Source: Pseudomonadota bacterium
GTDB lineage: Bacteria; Pseudomonadota; Alphaproteobacteria; Rhizobiales; Beijerinckiaceae
Assembly: GCA_021813805.1 (NCBI GenBank)
Contig: JAKAJL010000011.1
Coordinates: 25,769-89,768, forward strand
Reading direction: 5' to 3'
DNA: 64,000 nt
The position numbers and the translations under genes were made by a program. This document shows, piece by piece, positions 45,429 through 55,100 of the stretch (position 1 is its first letter; each line of letters opens with the position of its first letter). The notes under the pieces were generated by a model that was not told the DNA's origin, did no database searches, and worked only from the letters and a program-made list of their open reading frames with translations.

Positions 45429-46100
45429 TTAGCCGAAAAGGCGCACGGTCCACTCGGTCATCGGATAGCCGACGCCAAAACCCAACGCCGCGCCAGCCAG
45501 CACATCGCTCGGGTAATGGTGGGCGGTCGCCACCCGCGACCAGGCCATGCCGAGCCCCATCAGCACCGCGGACGCGGTCGCCGCCGGCCAGAGCATGACC
45601 ACCGGCGTCAGCACGCCGACCATGGTCATCGTATGGCCGCTGGGGAAGGAATGCGCGTCCAGCGTGTCGAGCAGCTTGGGCAGTTCCGGGGCGGTCTGGA
45701 ACGGGCGACGCCGGCCGCACCAGTTCTTGAGATAGGGGTAGACGCTGTGGAGAAGGATCGCGCTGACCGCCGCCGGGGCAATGATGCGCAGGCCGGGCAG
45801 CCGCCATTTCACCAGAATCGCGGCGGCGAGCAGGGGGTAGATCCAGCCGTTGCCGAGCTTGGACAGGATGATCGCCAGTATTTTCAACGGCGCCGGACGA
45901 GCGCTGCGCGAGGCCGCGCGGACCGCGCGCATTTCCGCCGTTTCGAACCGCGAGAGAACGCGGGAGACCGCCGCGGCGCATCTGGCGCGCAAGGGGTTGG
46001 CCGTGGCGACGGCCGGGGGCTGCTCGCCGGACAACGGGCCTCCCGCGGCGAAAGCCTCCAGCTTCCGCCCGGGTGAACCCGCGTGAGCTTCCATCCTCAT
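45429..46100 (-). CDS. PAP2-family phosphatase
   Basis: A 223-residue membrane phosphatase. The three-part PAP2 signature is complete: KNWCGRRRP, SFPSGHT and SRVATAHHYPSD. Four to five helices surround it. It probably dephosphorylates phosphatidic acid, undecaprenyl-PP or a related lipid at the periplasmic face. The N-terminal 70 residues are unusually Arg/Ala-rich. The start (46100 or 46094) is uncertain because no strong ribosome binding site is seen. Confidence 0.88.
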   Translation of the reverse strand: MRMEAHAGSPGRKLEAFAAGGPLSGEQPPAVATANPLRARCAAAVSRVLSRFETAEMRAVRAASRSARPAPLKILAIILSKLGNGWIYPLLAAAILVKWRLPGLRIIAPAAVSAILLHSVYPYLKNWCGRRRPFQTAPELPKLLDTLDAHSFPSGHTMTMVGVLTPVVMLWPAATASAVLMGLGMAWSRVATAHHYPSDVLAGAALGFGVGYPMTEWTVRLFG

Positions 46101-46352
46101 CCCGTTCGCCTTTCCGGGCGAGCCGCCCGGTCTGGAGGAAATCCAAGCCGTCAAAATCTCTCTGCCGAAGCCGGGAAGGGCTCGTCGCAAAGCTCCACCC
46201 TACCTTCTCGGCCAAAATCCCGTCGGAATCGTGGCGCGGCCGGAAGCCGGCATAAATTATAAATTTTACGCCTTTTTGTCACGCCGGCCCGAATTTGCGC
46301 TTTCACGGAGAGGGCCAGGCCACCGATTCCGCGCCGGAGCCGGTGCGCCTGG

Positions 46353-46910
46353 TCAGTTATTCGTCCGCTGGCGCCAGCTATGCGGCGGCCAGATGAAAAG
46401 GAAAAGGCTGGCCGCGCCGACGGCGGCCAGAAGGATGAGCAGTGTGGATCGCTCCATCCAGGCCGTCGCCGGGACGGCGGCGGCGAGCAGGACCCCGAGC
46501 AGCCCGACTCGCCAGGAGCCGATCAAATTTCCCGAGGTGAACAGCCCGAGCGCAAGGACCGTCAGCAGGACCAGCGGCGCCGCGTCGGCGCCGAGCAGAT
46601 CGAAGATTTGCGGCAGCATGAGCAAGCGCATGGCCGCGAACACCGCGACCCAATGCAGTGCGTCCTGCCGGATGGCCTTGATCCGCTCGGCGCGATCGCG
46701 ATATTCGCCGCGCGCGAAAAAGCTGGCGACGGCGAAAATCGGCACGACGACTTCCCAATAGGGAATGGTCAGTCTGCGCGCCAGGCTCGAAGTGGCGACC
46801 CCGCTCAGCGCCAGAAGCAACATGAGCAAATATGGCCAGTTGGAGGCGAGAAAGCGCCGCGCCCATCCCGATTTTCCGGCTGTCGGATCCGACTGATCGA
46901 TCTTTGTCAT
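46353..46910 (-). CDS. Hypothetical integral membrane protein
   Basis: A 185-residue protein with five or six hydrophobic helices (from about residue 23 onwards) and a cytoplasmic, charged N-terminus. A short basic loop (ARGEYRDRAERIKAIRQDAL) follows the second helix. GAGG lies 6 bases before the ATG of MTKIDQ. It belongs to no family I recognise. Confidence 0.65.
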   Translation of the reverse strand: MTKIDQSDPTAGKSGWARRFLASNWPYLLMLLLALSGVATSSLARRLTIPYWEVVVPIFAVASFFARGEYRDRAERIKAIRQDALHWVAVFAAMRLLMLPQIFDLLGADAAPLVLLTVLALGLFTSGNLIGSWRVGLLGVLLAAAVPATAWMERSTLLILLAAVGAASLFLFIWPPHSWRQRTNN

Positions 46911-47040
46911 TGCTGGCCTCGCTTTCGATTTCGTGGGCAATGGGAAGATTGAAAAATCCAGCTTATTATAGGCCGCTCATCCGCGTGAGGAAGTTTTGGC
47001 GCCGCAATCGCCCCTCATCGCGAAAATAAAGGAAAGCCAG

Positions 47041-47412
47041 ATGAAGCTCCCTTGCCGCGCCGCGCTTTCGATCTTTCTTGTTTCGGGATTTTCGGGCTTC
47101 GCCCCGCTTGGCGGGACGACGGGCGCCGCTTGGGCGCAGGCGCCGGAAACCTCCGCGGCTCCCCCGACGAAACCCCAGCCAAGACGTTATGTCATGATCT
47201 GGAGACAAGTCGGCGGGAGCTGGTGGGCGGGTCCCTACGCCACGCAGACGGCGAGCTGCGTGCACGCGAGCCAGCTGGCTGTCTGCAACGGTCAGAATTT
47301 CAAGGGCGTCTATCTTGACGGACAATATACGCTGTTCTGGATCAATGGCTGCGGCCAGCCGCCCATCACTATCCAATGCGAGGTGCGCGCGGCGCCGGCG
47401 CCGGCGAAATGA
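47041..47412 (+). CDS. Small exported protein
   Basis: A 123-residue protein with a signal peptide (MKLPCRAALSIFLVSGF, cleavage near AWAQA). The mature part has a Pro-rich start, an aromatic region (VMIWRQVGGSWWAGP) and three cysteines (SCVHAS, AVCNG, GCGQ) plus one near the end (QCEV), suggesting disulfides in the periplasm. No domain recognised. It is convergent with the epimerase gene. Confidence 0.65.
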   Translation: MKLPCRAALSIFLVSGFSGFAPLGGTTGAAWAQAPETSAAPPTKPQPRRYVMIWRQVGGSWWAGPYATQTASCVHASQLAVCNGQNFKGVYLDGQYTLFWINGCGQPPITIQCEVRAAPAPAK

Positions 47413-47445
47413 CGCAACGGCGTTCCGACGCTGGAGAGGCCCGCA

Positions 47446-48441
47446 TCACCCCCAAAGCGCCGTTTCGGGCGGAAAAACGGTCGAGCCGTCGTAGCGCAGG
47501 CCATGGGCGCGGTCCCGGGCCAGCAGCAGCGGTCCGTCGAGATCGACGAAGCGGGCGCGCCCAGCGAGCAGCAGAGCGGGGGCCATGGCCAGCGAGGAGG
47601 CCACCATGCAGCCGACGAAAAGGCCGAATCCGAGCCTTTGCGCCTCGTCCGCGAGCGCCAGGGCCTCGGTCAGGCCGCCGGTCTTGTCGAGCTTGATATT
47701 GACGAATTCATAGCGGCCGCGCAGGGCGGCGAGCCCCTTGCGGTCATGGACGCTTTCGTCGGCGCAAGTCGCGACCGGCCATTTTTTTTTCGCCAGCGCC
47801 GAATCATCGCCCGCCGGCAGGGGCTGCTCGACCAGCGCGACCCCGGTCGCCGCGCAGGCGGAAAAATTCTCGTCGAGATTCTCCGGCCTCCAGGCTTCGT
47901 TGGCGTCCACGATCAGTTCGGCCCGCGGCGCGGCGGCGCGCACGGCGGCGAGGCGTTCGGCGTCGCCCGCGCCCGCGAGCTTGACTTTCAGCACCTGGCG
48001 GCCGGCGGCGGCGCTGGCCGCGAACGCCATTTCTTCCGGCGTCCCGACCGACAAAGTATAGGCGGTGACGCAGGGCGCGATTTCTCGGAGGCCGGCAAGC
48101 CGGAACGCTGGGACGCCGGACATTTTGGCGTCGAGATCCCAGAGCGCGCAGTCGAGCGCGTTGCGCGCGGCGCCGGCGGGCAGAAGCTCTTGCAATTCGG
48201 CGCGGCCGGCGCCGAATTCGATCGCCGCGCGCGCTGATTCGATCGCCGACGCCACGCTCTCGACGCTCTCGCCATAGCGCGCATAGGGCGTGCATTCGCC
48301 GCGCCCGGACGCCTGTCCTTGCGTAATGGTCGCGACCAATGTCACGGCCTCGGTCTTGGCCCCGCGCGAGATGACGAAAGGGTTTTTCAGCGGGAAGCGC
48401 GCGATCTCGATCGAGAGCTGGCGAGGTTCGGACATGGCCAT
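47446..48441 (-). CDS. L-Ala-D/L-Glu (dipeptide) epimerase, enolase superfamily
   Basis: A 331-residue enzyme of the muconate-lactonizing/dipeptide epimerase group. The first catalytic Lys is in LKVKLAG, the metal ligands are in VDANEAW, EQPLP and CADES, and the second Lys is in NIKLDKTGG. It would interconvert L-Ala-D-Glu and L-Ala-L-Glu from recycled peptidoglycan, fitting the anmK gene elsewhere in the window. ATG 48435 is another possible start. Confidence 0.9.
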   Translation of the reverse strand: MAMSEPRQLSIEIARFPLKNPFVISRGAKTEAVTLVATITQGQASGRGECTPYARYGESVESVASAIESARAAIEFGAGRAELQELLPAGAARNALDCALWDLDAKMSGVPAFRLAGLREIAPCVTAYTLSVGTPEEMAFAASAAAGRQVLKVKLAGAGDAERLAAVRAAAPRAELIVDANEAWRPENLDENFSACAATGVALVEQPLPAGDDSALAKKKWPVATCADESVHDRKGLAALRGRYEFVNIKLDKTGGLTEALALADEAQRLGFGLFVGCMVASSLAMAPALLLAGRARFVDLDGPLLLARDRAHGLRYDGSTVFPPETALWG

Positions 48442-48585
48442 GGCGTTGCGCTCATGCAAGCTTTGTTTTGGACGAGCGGGCCGCCCGCAATTCGCTTTTG
48501 CCTAAACGGCCCGCCGATTGTATTCAAGAGCCGAGGCTCTCCTCGATCCCCGGCCTTGGCCGTCAGACAGCGGATGCGCGCTTAA

Positions 48586-49731
48586 ATGTCGAACTCCATG
48601 CCCGCCGAGCCGGCCTTTTCGGTCGAAAGCGACGGCGAGACGCTTCGCCTCGTCCTGCGCGGGGCGTGGACGATTTCGGCCTCGCGGGCGCTGGAAAGCG
48701 CGGCCGATGCGCTCGGCGCGGCCGGGCGGGGGGCCGCGCGGGTGGCGATCGACTTCGCCGGGGTGGCGCGGCTCGACACCGCCGGCGCCTGGCTGATCGA
48801 CAAGGCCCGCGCGCAAATGGCGGCGGGCGGCGCCGCGACCGAATATCGAAGCCTCGATTCGGATCAAAGCCTTCTGTTGCGCGAAGCGGCCTATGCGCCG
48901 CCGGCGTCCGAGGCGAAGCGCGGGCGCAGGCCGGTCGTCGACCTTCTTGTCCGACTCGGCAAATGGAGCGCGATGGTCGCCGGCAATGTGGCGACCGGCG
49001 TGTCCTTTTTCGGGGAAATGTCCACCGCGACCTTGCGGGTGATGTTCAATCCCGCGCTTTCCCGCCCGACGTCGATGATCTACCATATGGAAAACTTCGC
49101 CTTGCGCGCGGTGCCGATCATCGTGACCATCAATTTCCTGGTCGGCTGCATTGTCGAGCAGCAGGGGCTTTATCAATTGCGGCGCTTCGGCGCCTCGACC
49201 TATGCGATCGAATTGATCGCCCTTCTCGTCCTGCGCGAATTGGGCGTGCTGCTGAGCTCGATCATGGTCTCCGGCCGTTCGGGCTCCGCCATCACCGCCG
49301 AACTCGGCTCGATGAAGATGCGCGAGGAGGTCGACGCCCTGCGGGTAATGGGCATGGCGCCAATCGAGGTGCTGGTTTTGCCGCGCATCCTGGCGCTGAT
49401 TTTCGCCATGCCGATGCTCACCTTCATCGCCGACATGGCGGGGCTCGGCGGCGGCATGATCACGGCTTACGTCTACGAAGGGATCAGTTTCCAGTCCTTC
49501 ATCACGCGGGTGCAGGATTATATCGGCCTCAACACGTTCCTGGTCGGCCTGATCAAGGCGCCCTTCATGGCGCTGGTCGTCGGGCTGATCGCCTGCGTCG
49601 AGGGGTTCCGGGTCCAGGGCTCCGCCGAATCTCTGGGCCGTCAGGTCACGATTTCGGTGGTCAACGGCATTTTCATGGTGATTTTCGTCGATGGCCTGTT
49701 CGCGATCTTTTTCGCCGGCATCCATTATTGA
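48586..49731 (+). CDS. mlaE: MlaE-type lipid ABC transporter permease with N-terminal STAS domain
   Basis: A 381-residue fusion. Residues 10-105 form a STAS domain (FAGVARLDTAGAWLIDKAR), the counterpart of the separate MlaB of E. coli. Residues 120-381 are the MlaE permease with five to six helices and the conserved EQQGLYQLRRFGA, ELGSMKMREEVDALRVMG and GLIACVEGFRVQG. It forms the inner-membrane core of a phospholipid transporter that maintains outer-membrane asymmetry. The mlaF start follows after 8 bases. Confidence 0.92.
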   Translation: MSNSMPAEPAFSVESDGETLRLVLRGAWTISASRALESAADALGAAGRGAARVAIDFAGVARLDTAGAWLIDKARAQMAAGGAATEYRSLDSDQSLLLREAAYAPPASEAKRGRRPVVDLLVRLGKWSAMVAGNVATGVSFFGEMSTATLRVMFNPALSRPTSMIYHMENFALRAVPIIVTINFLVGCIVEQQGLYQLRRFGASTYAIELIALLVLRELGVLLSSIMVSGRSGSAITAELGSMKMREEVDALRVMGMAPIEVLVLPRILALIFAMPMLTFIADMAGLGGGMITAYVYEGISFQSFITRVQDYIGLNTFLVGLIKAPFMALVVGLIACVEGFRVQGSAESLGRQVTISVVNGIFMVIFVDGLFAIFFAGIHY

Positions 49732-49739
49732 GGGAACAG

Positions 49740-50540
49740 ATGGGGCCGAGCGCGCAAGAGCCGATCATCAGGGTGCGGGGGCTGAACGTCGGCTTCGGGA
49801 GCAAAAGGGTTCTCATGGACCTTGATCTCGACGTTCCGCCGGGACAGGTCACCGGTTTCGTCGGCGGCTCCGGGCAGGGAAAATCCGTCCTGACCCGCGC
49901 CATCCTCGGCTTGCTGCCCAAACAGTCCGGGACCATCGAAGTCCTCGGCGAGAATATCGACCGGCTGTCGCCCGCCGACCGTCGCGCGCTGGAGCGGCGC
50001 TGGGGCGTGATGTTTCAGGGCGGGGCGCTGTTTTCCGCCCTCACCGTCAAGCAGAACATCCAGGCCCCGATGCGGGAATATCTCAAGCTCAGCCAGCCGG
50101 TGATGGACGAACTGGCGCTGCTGAAAATCAAGCTGGTCGGCCTGCCGGCGGACGCGGCCGAAAAATTTCCATCGGAACTCTCTGGCGGCATGGTCAAGCG
50201 CGCGGCGCTCGCCCGCGCGCTGGCGCTCGATCCCGAGCTTCTGTTCCTCGATGAGCCGACCTCCGGGCTCGACCCGATCGGCGCCGCCGATTTCGACGAT
50301 CTGATCGCGACCCTGCGCGCGACCTTGGGGCTGAGCGTCTTCATGGTGACCCACGATCTCGACTCGCTCTATTCGATATGCGACACCATTGCGGCGCTCG
50401 CGGACGGCAAGGTGATCGCTGTCGGTTCGCTTTCGACCATGCTCGCTTCCGATCATCCCTGGTTGCGCACCTATTTCCATGGCAAGCGCGCGCGGTCGAT
50501 CGTCGCGCCGGACCACGCCGCCATGAGCGCGCAGAGTTAA
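49740..50540 (+). CDS. mlaF: MlaF-type ABC transporter ATP-binding protein
   Basis: A 266-residue ATPase with Walker A (GGSGQGKS), Q-loop (FQGGALFS), the signature LSGGMVKRAALARAL, Walker B (LLFLDEPTSGLDP) and H-loop (THDLD). The MVKR variant of the signature is typical of MlaF/Mkl. A GAGGGA ribosome binding site lies 5 bases before ATG 49740. It powers lipid movement with MlaE and MlaD. Confidence 0.94.
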   Translation: MGPSAQEPIIRVRGLNVGFGSKRVLMDLDLDVPPGQVTGFVGGSGQGKSVLTRAILGLLPKQSGTIEVLGENIDRLSPADRRALERRWGVMFQGGALFSALTVKQNIQAPMREYLKLSQPVMDELALLKIKLVGLPADAAEKFPSELSGGMVKRAALARALALDPELLFLDEPTSGLDPIGAADFDDLIATLRATLGLSVFMVTHDLDSLYSICDTIAALADGKVIAVGSLSTMLASDHPWLRTYFHGKRARSIVAPDHAAMSAQS

Positions 50541-50551
50541 GGAGCCGAAAC

Positions 50552-51469
50552 ATGGAGACGCGCGCCAATTATGCGCTGGTCGGCCTGTTCACCCTGGTCG
50601 TGATTATCGGCATTTTCGGCTTCATCTACTGGTTCAAGACCTTCGGCGTGGAGACCGCCCAGAAGACCTATTTCGTCCGCTTCGAGTCGCCGGTGTCAGG
50701 CCTGATGAACGGCGCGGAGGTGGAGTTCAACGGGCTCAAGGTCGGCTCCGTGACCGAACTCAGACTCAATCCCAACGATCCGAGGCAGGTGGAGGCGCGG
50801 ATCTCGATAGGCGCCAATACGCCGGTCAAGACCGACACCAAGGCTTCGCTCAAGACGGGCGGGATCACCGGCGTCGCCTGGGTGGCGCTCGAGGGCGGCA
50901 GCGCGGGCGCGCCACCCCTGCCGCCGGGCGGCGTGATCAGCGCCACGGGTTCGGACCTTCAGGCCCTGTTGCAGACCGCGCAGAAGCTGTCCGTCAAGGC
51001 CGACAAGGCGTTCGACCAGTTGGATGCGGCCCTGACCAATGTGAACGCCTTGCTGAAGAAATCCGGTCCGGGAATCGAGTCGTCGGTGAGCAACATCCAG
51101 CAGCTGACCTCGGCCCTCGCGGACAAGGACGGCAATTTCCGTCAGGCGCTCGACAGTATCGAGCCGGGCAAGGTGCGCAACATCATGCGCAACGCCGACG
51201 AGGCGATGGCCAAGATCAACAACCTGCTCGGCGGCGATTCCGGAAAGGCGTTGATCGCGGATATTTCCAGCGCCGCGCGGTCGATCAAGAAACTCGCGGA
51301 GAGCCTGAATCGCTTCGCCGACACCGGGTTGCGGCAATATGAGGGGCTGGCGGTCGATGGCCGCAAGACGCTTCAGGACGTCGATCACGCGGTCAAGACC
51401 ATCGAGCGGGATCCGCAAAGCATAATTTTCGGCCGGAAGCCGGCGTTGCCCGATTATAACGGGCGTTGA
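50552..51469 (+). CDS. mlaD: MlaD-type MCE lipid-binding protein
   Basis: A 305-residue protein with an N-terminal membrane anchor (NYALVGLFTLVVIIGIFGFI) and an MCE domain (about 39-120: FRESPVSGLMNGAEVEFNGL-type core and LKTGGITGVAWV). A long helical C-terminal part follows (about 125-305) with coiled-coil character, longer than in E. coli MlaD. It faces the periplasm and passes lipids between MlaFE and partners. AAGGAG precedes the ATG; the lipoprotein gene follows. Confidence 0.93.
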   Translation: METRANYALVGLFTLVVIIGIFGFIYWFKTFGVETAQKTYFVRFESPVSGLMNGAEVEFNGLKVGSVTELRLNPNDPRQVEARISIGANTPVKTDTKASLKTGGITGVAWVALEGGSAGAPPLPPGGVISATGSDLQALLQTAQKLSVKADKAFDQLDAALTNVNALLKKSGPGIESSVSNIQQLTSALADKDGNFRQALDSIEPGKVRNIMRNADEAMAKINNLLGGDSGKALIADISSAARSIKKLAESLNRFADTGLRQYEGLAVDGRKTLQDVDHAVKTIERDPQSIIFGRKPALPDYNGR

Positions 51470-51512
51470 GCCGGCGTCTGATCCGGGTCGGTCAAAGAGA
51501 GAAACCGGGAAC

Positions 51513-52127
51513 GTGGCGAAAAAAGCAAGCGGCGCGCGCGCGAAGCAGGGGAGGCGAAAGCAAGCCTCCCTTTCGGCGTTGGCCGCCGTGGTCGCCCTTG
51601 GCCTTTCCGGCTGCGCCAATCTCTCCTCGCCCGAGCGCTTCGATCTACGCGCCGCTCCCGCGCGGGCGCGTCCCTCCGCGGCGACCTTCGTCGTGCCGAC
51701 GCCGACCGCCTATCAGCCGCTGGACAGCGAGCTGATCGTGGTGCGCGGCGCCGACGAGTCGCTGAGCCGGGTTCCAGGCGTGGAATGGGCCGATCGCCCG
51801 CCCGCGCTGCTGCAGGCGCGCATTATCCAGACCTTCGAGAACGCCGGGCTCGCCCGTCAGGTCGCGGTTGGGGGCGGCTCGGCGCAATATGCCCTGCGGG
51901 TCGATCTGCGCCGCTTCGACATCGACGCCGCGAGCCATAGCGCCATGGTCGAAATGACCGCGCGGCTGGTTGCGGAAAATGGCGGACGCACCGTCGCCGC
52001 GAAAATCTTTTCGGCCTCCGAGCCCGTCGACGAAATCGCCGGCGCGGCGCCCCCGATGGCGCTCAATCGCGCGCTTGCCGACGTCCTCGCCCGCATGATC
52101 CCCTGGGCCGCTTCCCTGGGAAGGTGA
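51513..52127 (+). CDS. ABC-type transport auxiliary lipoprotein (PqiC/YmbA-like)
   Basis: A 204-residue lipoprotein starting at GTG 51513. After an Arg/Lys-rich N-terminus comes the signal with lipobox LSGC (Cys about 34). The conserved YQPLDSELIVVRG and VEWADRPPALLQARII segments are those of the auxiliary lipoprotein family that accompanies MCE transporters. It should sit in the outer membrane, replacing MlaA/MlaC functions in this operon. It ends at a strong hairpin. Confidence 0.85.
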   Translation: MAKKASGARAKQGRRKQASLSALAAVVALGLSGCANLSSPERFDLRAAPARARPSAATFVVPTPTAYQPLDSELIVVRGADESLSRVPGVEWADRPPALLQARIIQTFENAGLARQVAVGGGSAQYALRVDLRRFDIDAASHSAMVEMTARLVAENGGRTVAAKIFSASEPVDEIAGAAPPMALNRALADVLARMIPWAASLGR

Positions 52128-52148
52128 AATCGCTCGCGCGCAAAGGAA

Positions 52149-52172
52149 AACGCCCGGATCGCTCCGGGCGTT
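52149..52172. terminator. Bidirectional terminator
   Basis: AACGCCCGGA and TCCGGGCGTT form a perfect 10-bp stem with a TCGC loop. On the minus strand it is followed by TTTTCCTTT, so it best serves the giant minus-strand gene. Confidence 0.75.
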
Positions 52173-52198
52173 CGCATTTCCGAAAGGGCTTGGGTCTG

Positions 52199-55100
52199 TC
52201 AGCCCAGCCGGCCCGCGGCGTGGGCGAGCAGGCTGTAAACCTTGCCGGTTTCCGAGGTGAGATAGGACCGAGTCATCATGCCGTCGCGGTCCTGCCGGCC
52301 GACGTCGCCGAGCAGGCGTTCGAATTCCTGCACATAGCGATCGACCGTCACGCGGAAGTCGCGGTCCTCGTTGTAGCGATGACGCACGTCCTCGAAGGTC
52401 TTTTGGCCCTGGGCCGTATAGACGCGGCGGCTGAACGCCGACTTGTCGCCGCGGCGGAAGCGATTCCAGGCGTCGATCAGCGCGCTTTCGTCTACCGCCC
52501 GGGCGATCTCCGCCGACAGGCTGTCTAGCGACTCGGCGGGCGTGGCCGCGCGGCGCGGGGCCGGCTCGTCGGCCGAGGCTCGCGCCAGCAGTTCGCTCAT
52601 CCAGCCGCCGCGCTCCGCCGGAGCGGACGGCGCGGGGACAGCAACGGGTGTGGGGGCGGGCGCGGCGGCGGGGGCCGCCGGCCGGGGTTGTTGCGGCCGC
52701 AAGTCGAAGCGCGGCGTCTCCCGCGCCGCTGGCTCGGCTGCCGGCTCCCGGCGCGGCGCCGGCTCCGGACGCGGCGGTTCGGCGGGCTCGACCACATCGA
52801 AAGTCCGGCCCGAACGTGCGACCAGTTCGGTCAATTCGTTGAGGGCTTTCATTTCGTCGGCGACGATCTTGCGCATGGTCGCCGCCTGTTCGCCAGTCTC
52901 GCGCGGGAGGTCGACCATGCCGCGTTTCAGCTCCTGGCGGGTCGCTTCCAGCTCGCGCTGGATCTCGCCAGTCATGGCGCGCAGCTCCTGCGACACGCCC
53001 TGATAGCGTTCGGAGGCCTGCTTGAACAGCTGGTTCATCTGCGCCAGCGTCTGCTCGTAGGCGGCGGTCATCGCGGCGGCGGTCTTTTCGCGCTGACGCG
53101 CCGTCTGGTCGCGCAATTCGTCGTGCTGTTTGGTCAGCACGCCCGCCGTGCCCGCCGCCGCCGAGGCGAGGAAGGCTCCGACTTCGCGGGCGCGCGCGTC
53201 GGCCTGGGACAGGGTGCGCGCGATCATCGCCGCGAAGCCGTCGAGGCGCATCTCATATTCGTTCTGCTGCTTCGCTGCCTCGTCATGCAGAGACTGAAGG
53301 CTCTGCAGACGCGCTTCGAGCGCGGCGTCGATCGCTTCCTGGGCGCTCGCCGCGTCGCTCAGCCGGGCCTGCAGGGCTTCGTCCACCTTGGCCTGGGCGG
53401 CGCTCAATTCGCGCAGGCGGGCGTCGAAGGCGCGGCCGATCATCGAATGCGCCACGTTCAGGTCGCGGAGCGCCTCCTGCAGCGTCTGCGCCTGGCCCTG
53501 CACCGCCTCGGCGGCCCCGCCGACGCTGCTTTCGACTTGCCGGGACGTCGCGTCGAGGCGATCCGCCTCGCCTTTGAGGGTGGTAACCACTGCCGCGAGC
53601 GCGTCGATTCTCGGCGCGAGGGCGCCGTCAACCTGGGCCAGGCCGGTTTCGGCGTTTTCGATCGTCGTCAGCAGGGCGCCGTGGGTTTGCGCCAGATTGG
53701 CGGCCAGCCCTTCGAGTCCCTGTTTCACGCGCCGGTTCGCTTCGTCGAGGGCGCCGGTCAGTTCGGCCTGGCGGCGGCCAAGATGCGTGATCAGATCGTT
53801 CGAGCGCGATGCGAGCGCGCCGACCGCGCTCTCGCTGAAGGCCACGATCTGCGAGACCACCTCGCCGCCCCGCTCGGTGAGCGTCTCGACCAGTTTGGTT
53901 CCCTGCGTTTCATACCAATCGCGCAGTTCGGCGGCGCGGACGCCGAGGTCCTCGGTCAGCGCGCGGCCGCGGCCATCGATGGTTTGCTCGAAATGGGCGA
54001 TCCGGTCGTCCATTTCCTCGCCGGCCGCGGCAAGACGGGCGACGACCTTGTTTTCGAACCGTTCGATGCGATCGTCGAGATGGGCGGCGATCTCGCGGAC
54101 GCGTCCGCCGAGGGCGGCGTCGAGTTCTTGGCCCTTGGCCTCGAGCTTGTCGCCGGTTTCCGCGAGGCGTGCGACAACCTTGTTTTCGAACACGCCGATA
54201 TGGCCATCCAGTTGGGCGGCGATCTCGCGGGCGCGTCCGCCGAGGGCGGCGTCGAGTTCATGGCCCTTGGCGTCCAGCTTTTCGCCGGCTTCCGCGAGGC
54301 GTGCGACGACCTTGTTCTCGAACAGGTCGATATGGCCATCGAGATGGGTGGCGATCTCGCGGGCGCGTCCGCCGAGGGCGGCGTCGAGTTCATGGCCCTT
54401 GGCGTCCAGCTTTTCGCCGGCTTCCGCGAGGCGGGCGACGACCTTGTTTTCGAACAAGTCGATATGGTCGCCGAGATGGGCGGCGATTTGATGGGCGCGC
54501 CCGCCGAGCGTGGCGTCGATTTCCATCGCCTTGGCGGCCAGTTCTTCAGTGAGCGCTGTCGAACGGGAGAGAATGACGGCGTCCAGCTCCCGCGCCTTGG
54601 CGTCGAGCGCCCGGCCGACTTCGCGCCCGCCTTCGCCGAGCACCTTGGCGATGTCGATGGCGCGTCCCGCCAGGGCGTCGTTGAGATGGCTGGTCCGGGC
54701 CGAAAGGCTGGTCTCTGCTTTGGCGATCAACTCGTCCATCACTTGCGCCACATCCTGGGCCTTGCCGGCGGTGCTGCTTTCGAAGCGGTCGATCTGCTGC
54801 TCCAACAGGCGCGCCGTCTCCTCGGCGCGGCGGCCGAGGCGCGTTTCAAGCTGCGCGCCATGGATGTTGATCGCCATTTCGATCGCCGCGAGGCGCGACG
54901 AGACCGCGGCGGCGAGCGTTTCCGATTGCGCGCCGATCCGATCGGCGGCGGCGCCGCCGAGTTCGGTGATGGTCTTGTCGAAGCCCGCCAACGTGTCGGC
55001 GAGCATGACGCGCAAAGCCTCGGTCTCCAAGCGGATATGCTCGGCCGAGCCTTCGCCGCCCGAGCGCAGCAGCTGGTCGAGCGCAGCGAACTGGCCGATG

